The notes beneath the pieces were generated by a model that saw only the letters and a program-made list of their open reading frames with translations, had not been told where the DNA came from and searched no databases. Positions 6,662 through 10,609 of a stretch of 10,609 nt of DNA are shown piece by piece. Where the stretch lies: contig DASXIW010000297.1 of the NCBI GenBank assembly GCA_036497785.1, positions 1 through 10,609 on the forward strand, given 5' to 3'. Source of the DNA: DASXIW01 sp036497785. GTDB lineage: Bacteria > Pseudomonadota > Alphaproteobacteria > Acetobacterales > Acetobacteraceae. Made by a program: the position numbers and the translations under genes. The number at the start of each line of letters is the position of its first letter. Positions within the stretch are counted from its first letter, which is position 1.

Positions 6662-7801
6662 ATGGACTCGCCGAGCGCCCTCGCGCCTGCCTCAGAACTC
6701 GAGATGTTGCGGCGCGAGAACGCCATGCTGCGCGAGACGCTGGATGCGATCGACGGCACCGTGGCTGTGTACAGCGCCGATCTGCGCTGCTGCTTCGGCA
6801 ATCGCGGCTATCACGAATTGTTTCCGCACATGCCGCCGGAAGAGGAGCTGGTGGGGCGCAGCTACGAGGAATTGCTGGGGGCTTACATCGACGCCGGCAC
6901 GGTGATGGACCCGAATGCGTGCAATGACAGGGCGGCCTATATCGCCAGGCGTGTGGCGGAGCTGAACGACCGCAAGCTGGCGACGCGCGAGGTGTACCAT
7001 GCCAAATTGGACCAGTGGTGGCAGATACGGACGAAATGGACGCCAAGCGGCAACCGTGTGGCCCTGCGTATCGACATTACTGGGCTGAAGCGGCTGCAGA
7101 AGGAATTGCTGCGCGCCCATCGCATGGAAACGATCGGCAGGGTGAGCGGCGGCGTCGCGCATGATTTCAACAATCTGCTGACCATCATCACCGGCAATCT
7201 GGAAATGATCCGTCTGCGGGCGAACGATCCCGCAAGGGTGACGGCGCTAGCCGGCACGGCGATGATCGCGGCCGAGAATGGGGCCAAGCTGATCCGCCAG
7301 TTGCTGACCTTCGCGCAGCGCGACCTGACGCAGCCGCGCCGGTTGAATCCGAACCAGTTGCTGTCCGACATGGCGGATCTGCTGCGCCGCACGGGTGGAT
7401 TCGAGACCCAATTCAGCCTCCAGCTCGGCGCGGAGGTAGGCGAATCGCATTTCGACGCCACTCAGTTCGAGTCGGCGGTGGTCAATTTGGTGCTCAACGC
7501 CAGGGAGGCGCTGGCCGGATGCAACGAGCCCAGGCGGATTACGGTCAGCACCGCGTGCGAGCGGATCCAGACGGTGGATTTCGTGGCGGTCTCGGTTGCC
7601 GATAGCGGCGCCGGCATGAGCGACGCGGTTGCCGCCCAGGCCTTCGAGCCGTTCTTTACCACCAAGCCGGTGGGCAGCGGGCCGGGGCTGGGGCTGTCGC
7701 AGGTTCATGGTTTCGCCACCGGCGCGGGCGGGCAGGTGCGGATCAGCAGCGCGCCTGGGCAGGGTGCCACCGTTACGATATTGCTGCCGCGCTGCGGATA
7801 G
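6662..7801 (+). CDS. PAS-domain sensor histidine kinase without receiver domain
   Basis: The 379-residue soluble protein begins with a short coiled coil (about 12-28, SELEMLRRENAMLRETL). A PAS domain follows (about 28-142, with AVYSADLRCCFGNRGYHELF and QWWQIRTKW), then a HisKA dimerisation helix with VSGGVAHDFNNLLTIITGNLE (161-181), in which H167 is the expected phosphoacceptor. The HATPase domain has the N box VVNLVLNAREAL (273-284), G1 DSGAGM (314-319), F box FEPFFTTK (328-335) and G2 GSGPGLGLS (338-346). There is no membrane segment, so the signal is probably cytoplasmic or passes through the PAS domain. The type is that of hybrid kinases that normally carry a C-terminal receiver, but the protein ends right after the ATPase domain, and no response regulator gene is in the window. 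The G2 box has Pro where Thr is usual. The aldolase gene follows after 44 bases. The start has AAGGA five bases upstream. Confidence 0.93.
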   Translation: MDSPSALAPASELEMLRRENAMLRETLDAIDGTVAVYSADLRCCFGNRGYHELFPHMPPEEELVGRSYEELLGAYIDAGTVMDPNACNDRAAYIARRVAELNDRKLATREVYHAKLDQWWQIRTKWTPSGNRVALRIDITGLKRLQKELLRAHRMETIGRVSGGVAHDFNNLLTIITGNLEMIRLRANDPARVTALAGTAMIAAENGAKLIRQLLTFAQRDLTQPRRLNPNQLLSDMADLLRRTGGFETQFSLQLGAEVGESHFDATQFESAVVNLVLNAREALAGCNEPRRITVSTACERIQTVDFVAVSVADSGAGMSDAVAAQAFEPFFTTKPVGSGPGLGLSQVHGFATGAGGQVRISSAPGQGATVTILLPRCG

Positions 7802-7845
7802 CGGCGTCACGTTTTAAAGTGTTCAGTGGACAGGGAGAGGGCGGC

Positions 7846-8490
7846 ATGGCAGCGGATGCGGCGGCGATCGTGTTCGCCTATCGCGAACTGGCCAGGCTCG
7901 GGCTGAATATCGGCAGCAGCGGCAATGTGAGCCAGCGCGACGGCGCGGGCATGTTGATCACCCCCTCCGGCGTGACGACCGAGACGGTGGAGGCCGGGCG
8001 ACTGGTGGCGATGGGATTGGATGGAACGGTCGCGGGCGCCGGTACGCCATCCAGCGAATGGGCGATGCACGCGGCCATCTATCTCGCCTGTCCGGAGGCC
8101 GGCGCCATCGTGCATACCCATGCGGATGCCTGCACCGCGCTGGCCTGCCTGGGCGAGGGACTGCCGGCCTTCCATTACATGGTGGTGAGCTTCGGCGGCG
8201 CGGATGTGCGATGCGCCCCCTACGCCACCTTCGGCACGCCGGAACTGGCCGAGGCGGCGGTGGCGGCGCTGGACGGGCGCACGGCGTGCCTGCTGGCCAA
8301 TCACGGCATGATCTGCCACAGCCGCAACCCGGCCGCCGCCCTGGCCACGGCGCTGCGGCTGGAAACGCTGGCGCGGCAATACCTGTTGGCGCGCGGCGGC
8401 GGGACGCCTCGGTTGCTGACGCCGGAGCAGATCGAGGCGGCGCGGGTGCGGTACGGCAGTTATGGCGCGGCGATCGCAGCGGCGGGGTAA
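7846..8490 (+). CDS. Class II aldolase/adducin family protein, FucA-like
   Basis: The 214-residue protein is about the length of L-fuculose-1-phosphate aldolase (E. coli FucA, 215). Matching active-site positions are visible: GNVS (26-29) and TPSG (39-42) for phosphate binding, PSSE (68-71) with the catalytic acid E71, zinc ligands H90 and H92 in IVHTH, NHGM (152-155) with the third zinc ligand H153, and a Tyr in FHYMV (Y111) near the FucA Tyr113 position. Expected chemistry is zinc-dependent retro-aldol cleavage of a phosphorylated sugar to dihydroxyacetone phosphate and an aldehyde. The true substrate is uncertain because the family also includes ribulose-phosphate epimerases and MtnB dehydratases. 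No other sugar genes are present. ATG 7846 is preferred because AGGGAG lies at 7832-7837; a GTG at 7819 would add nine residues. It is convergent with tetR, 12 bases apart. Confidence 0.88.
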   Translation: MAADAAAIVFAYRELARLGLNIGSSGNVSQRDGAGMLITPSGVTTETVEAGRLVAMGLDGTVAGAGTPSSEWAMHAAIYLACPEAGAIVHTHADACTALACLGEGLPAFHYMVVSFGGADVRCAPYATFGTPELAEAAVAALDGRTACLLANHGMICHSRNPAAALATALRLETLARQYLLARGGGTPRLLTPEQIEAARVRYGSYGAAIAAAG

Positions 8491-8502
8491 GAGGGCCTTC
8501 GT

Positions 8503-9141
8503 TTAACTCGTAGCGACGCAGCCGCGGAGCACGCTGTCGGCGAGGCGTTCTACCCAGCTATCGTCGATCGGCTCGCGCAGCAGCAGGCGCAGATGCAGCG
8601 AGCTGTAGATGGCGGACTGGGTGGCTTGGATGTCGAGGTGGGGGCGGAACTCGCCGGTATCGATGCCGCGCTGGAGGATGGCGGCGGCCTCGCGCCGGCG
8701 GGATGTGAGGTAGCGTTCGGAGAACACCGCGATGGTTTCCGGGTCGTTCTGCCCTTCGGCGATGATGCCGCAGAGGATGCGCCCGGCCGGTCCGCGCAGC
8801 AACTTGGCGCAGAGCCGCATTTGCACCCTCAGATCCGCTGTGGCCGATTGCGTGTGTGGGAAGGTGATGTGGGGGGCGGTGGTCTCCAGGAAGCCGTCCA
8901 TGGCGAGCGCGCCCCTGCTGGGCCACCAGCGATAGATCGTGGTGCGGGCGACGCCGGAACGGGCGGCCACGCCCTCGATGGTGAAGTTGCGCAGACCGCC
9001 TTCGGACAGCAATTCATAGGCCGCACGCAGGATGGCCCCCCGCGTCGCGTCCGAGCGGGGACGGCCGGCCAAGCGCTTACCGGCGCACGGATCATCCGTG
9101 CGTTTGGCGGCGGGCGCAGCAGTGATGCCGGTCAGCTCCAT
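8503..9141 (-). CDS. TetR/AcrR family transcriptional regulator
   Basis: The 212-residue protein has a basic leader GKRLAGRPRSDATRGAILRAAYELLSEGG (21-49) and a helix-turn-helix TIEGVAARSGVARTTIYRWW (54-73), the classical TetR DNA-binding region. A helical ligand-binding domain with FSERYLTSRRREAAAILQRGIDTGEFRP (140-167) resembles the TetR_C_11-type C-terminus. It is divergent from emrA-like and emrB-like genes, so it most likely represses that efflux operon, and perhaps itself, until a toxic ligand binds. The start ATG at 9141 has AGGA about nine bases upstream. The stop lies 12 bases from the aldolase stop on the other strand. The ligand is unknown. Confidence 0.92.
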   Translation of the reverse strand: MELTGITAAPAAKRTDDPCAGKRLAGRPRSDATRGAILRAAYELLSEGGLRNFTIEGVAARSGVARTTIYRWWPSRGALAMDGFLETTAPHITFPHTQSATADLRVQMRLCAKLLRGPAGRILCGIIAEGQNDPETIAVFSERYLTSRRREAAAILQRGIDTGEFRPHLDIQATQSAIYSSLHLRLLLREPIDDSWVERLADSVLRGCVATS

Positions 9142-9167
9142 GAGATCGCATCCTACACTTTCCGCCT

Positions 9168-9196
9168 ATAATACGGCGGCGGGCCCCGCGGTTCAA
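9168..9196 (-). promoter_or_regulatory. Candidate sigma-70 promoter of tetR
   Basis: Read on the minus strand, TTGAAC (9196-9191) and TATTAT (9173-9168) are separated by exactly 17 bases. The -35 matches 4 of 6 and the -10 matches 5 of 6 consensus bases. Transcription would start around 9161, giving a short leader of about 20 bases to ATG 9141. A CTACACT element (9153-9159, plus strand) sits right at the predicted start and shares its sequence with the palindrome near emrA, which would suit autorepression. Sequence match only. Confidence 0.5.
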
Positions 9197-9277
9197 TCAT
9201 ACCGCTACGGCATGTATCATATTACCTGAGTGCGCCTTCGCAGCCACTGTTGCATTCCTTTATAGAGGCCGCCGATA

Positions 9278-9292
9278 GCTACAGAGTGTAGC
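9278..9292. promoter_or_regulatory. Perfect palindrome, candidate TetR operator before emrA
   Basis: GCTACA-GAG-TGTAGC is a perfect 6+3+6 inverted repeat. It lies 28 bases before ATG 9321 and just before the alternative ATG 9300, in the divergent region between tetR and emrA. The half-site recurs as CTACACT at 9153-9159 next to the tetR start. Position and symmetry fit a repressor site. A short leader hairpin is the alternative reading. Confidence 0.45.
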
Positions 9293-9320
9293 GAAACCTA
9301 TGGCTTCGGGGGGCAGGGCG

Positions 9321-10481
9321 ATGACTCAGGCGAGCACCATGGCGCGGGAGGCGGATGCTCCGGCGGCGGATGCCGGCGCGCGCGCACCGCGGCGGTCGCG
9401 ACTGAAGCCGATCCTGCTGGGCGTGGCAGCCGTGCTGGGCGTGGCGGCGGCGGCGCAGTTCGGGCTGGAATATTGGCGGGTCGGGCGCTTCATGGTGTCG
9501 ACCGACGATGCCTATGTGGCGGCGGACAGCACGGTGATCGCGCCGCGTGTTTCCGGATATATCGATCAGGTGCTGGTGGGCGATAACCAGACCGTGAAGG
9601 CTGGCCAGGTGTTGGCGCGCATCGATGACCGCGACTATCAGGCGGCGCTGCGCGAGGCGGTCGCGGACCGGCAGACGGCGCAGACCGAGATCGGCAGCAT
9701 CGACGCGCAGCTGGATTTGCAGCAATCGACCATCGACCAGGCGAGCAGCCGGTTGAGCGCGGCGCAGGCCGCGTTGACCTTCGCCCAGCAGGACCAGGCG
9801 CGGTTTGGCGCGCTTGCGCATAGCGGGGCGGGCAGTCTTCAGGCGGCGCAGCAGACGGCATCCGTGCTGCAGCAGCGTTCGGCGGATGTGCATGCGGCCG
9901 AGGCGGCGTTGGCCGGGGCGCGCCAGACGGTGGCGGTGCTGAATGCGGCGCGGGCCAAGGCGGCGGCGCAGCTGGACCATGCCCAGGCGGCGGAGCAGCA
10001 GGCGCGGCTGAACCTGAGCTACACGGTCATCTCCGCGCCGATCGATGGCGTGGTGGGCGCGCGGACGCTGCGGGTGGGGCAGTATGTGCAGGCCGGCACC
10101 CAGTTGATGGCGGTGGTGCCGCTGAGCGCGGTTTATATCGTCGCCAACTACAAGGAGACGCAGCTGACCGACGTGCAGCCGGGTCAGAAGGTGACGGTGA
10201 CGGTGGACACCTATCCGGGCCGGGAATTCACCGGCCATGTGGACAGCCTGGCGCCGGCGACCGGGCTGCAATTCGCGCTGCTGCCGCCGGATAACGCCAC
10301 CGGCAACTTCACCAAGATCGTGCAGCGCATTCCGGTGCGCATCGCGTTGGACCCGCAGGTGCTGATGGAGGGCATTCTGCGCCCGGGCATGTCGGTGGAG
10401 CCGGATATCGACACCAGGTCGCAGGGCGTTCGCGCGGCGGCGGCGAAGGGCGGCAATGCGGAGCGGGGCGCCGTGTCATGA
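9321..10481 (+). CDS. emrA: HlyD/EmrA-family membrane fusion (periplasmic adaptor) protein
   Basis: The 386-residue protein has a short basic cytoplasmic tail (APRRSRLKP) and one membrane anchor at about 29-47. Next come STDDAYVAADSTVIAPRVSGYI (60-81) and GDNQTVKAGQVLARIDDRDY (87-106), the first half of the biotinyl-lipoyl domain, and a long Ala/Gln-rich alpha-helical hairpin (about 107-230). The second lipoyl half is SYTVISAPIDGVVG (233-246), and the beta-barrel carries VYIVANYKETQL (271-282), FTGHVDSLAPATG (303-315) and FTKIVQRIPVRI (330-341), all typical of EmrA. It links an inner-membrane MFS pump to an outer-membrane channel. The stop overlaps the next gene's ATG (ATGA), so the two are translationally coupled. 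The start is uncertain: ATG 9300 adds seven residues (MASGGRA), ATG 9321 follows a GGGGGGCAGGG stretch, and neither has a canonical AGGAGG. The symbol is by family, not proven orthology. Confidence 0.93.
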   Translation: MTQASTMAREADAPAADAGARAPRRSRLKPILLGVAAVLGVAAAAQFGLEYWRVGRFMVSTDDAYVAADSTVIAPRVSGYIDQVLVGDNQTVKAGQVLARIDDRDYQAALREAVADRQTAQTEIGSIDAQLDLQQSTIDQASSRLSAAQAALTFAQQDQARFGALAHSGAGSLQAAQQTASVLQQRSADVHAAEAALAGARQTVAVLNAARAKAAAQLDHAQAAEQQARLNLSYTVISAPIDGVVGARTLRVGQYVQAGTQLMAVVPLSAVYIVANYKETQLTDVQPGQKVTVTVDTYPGREFTGHVDSLAPATGLQFALLPPDNATGNFTKIVQRIPVRIALDPQVLMEGILRPGMSVEPDIDTRSQGVRAAAAKGGNAERGAVS

Positions 10482-10609
10482 GCGCCGTGGCGGATCGCGA
10501 CCATGTCGATTCCAAGACGTGGCTGGCAGTCGGCGGGTCGATGATCGGCGCCTTCATGGCAGTGCTGAACATCCAGATCACCAACGCATCGCTGCCGGAT
10601 ATTCAGGGG
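10478..10609 (+). CDS. emrB: DHA2-family MFS drug exporter, EmrB-like (N-terminal part, runs off right edge)
   Basis: The first 44 codons are present. After a short hydrophilic N-terminus (MSAVADRDHVDSKTW) the first membrane helix begins at about residue 15 and carries FMAVLNIQITNASLPDIQG (26-44). This is the TM1 motif of 14-TM DHA2 drug/proton antiporters, where the usual form is L-D-x-T-I-V-N-x-A-L-P. The position commonly occupied by Asp is Asn here. The start ATG overlaps the emrA stop by four bases. Together with the adaptor it should form an inner-membrane/periplasmic export unit; no outer-membrane factor gene is in the window. Confidence 0.9.
   Translation, partial: MSAVADRDHVDSKTWLAVGGSMIGAFMAVLNIQITNASLPDIQG

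Noticed and set aside
8491..8502. Possible bidirectional terminator between the aldolase and tetR stops
   Set aside because: Only 12 bases with no inverted repeat.
9279..10271. Minus-strand open frame of 330 codons opposite emrA
   Set aside because: Arg/His/Leu-rich product typical of the antisense of an Ala/Gln-rich coiled coil; the EmrA motifs on the plus strand are unambiguous.

Overview
The window is high-GC DNA (roughly two-thirds G+C by eye) with alphaproteobacterial gene content. The best guess at taxonomy is Acetobacteraceae. The main reason is a beta-repeat protein with a C-terminal Hint domain, a family expanded there. The methyltransferase, the zinc-less anti-sigma factor and the kinase also look like that group. 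This is recall of family resemblance, not a database result.

Layout, left to right. (1) Positions 1-956, minus strand: a class I SAM methyltransferase followed by a family 2 glycosyltransferase that runs off the left edge, probably one transcription unit for a lipid or glycan product. (2) 1028-1846, plus strand: an MBL-fold hydrolase of the LACTB2 type with a plausible sigma-70 promoter. (3) 3817-1876, minus strand: an operon of ECF sigma factor, membrane anti-sigma factor and NUDIX hydrolase. (4) 4114-6414, plus strand: a beta-repeat/Hint-domain protein that is clearly broken. It has two in-frame amber codons and four changes of reading frame, yet family-like protein can be read across the whole length. 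(5) 6662-8490, plus strand: an orphan PAS/histidine kinase followed by a class II aldolase. (6) 8503-10609: a TetR repressor divergent from an emrA-like membrane fusion gene and an emrB-like MFS exporter gene cut by the right edge, a classic repressor/tripartite efflux arrangement with a perfect palindrome near the emrA start.

Most of the window is ordinary chromosomal accessory content. The most informative observations are the decayed Hint gene, whose lesions can be placed almost to the base, a probable in-frame deletion in the methyltransferase, and candidate operator elements between tetR and emrA. I saw no tRNA, rRNA, CRISPR array, insertion sequence or convincing new defence or biosynthetic system. 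The long antisense ORFs are frame shadows of GC-rich genes.
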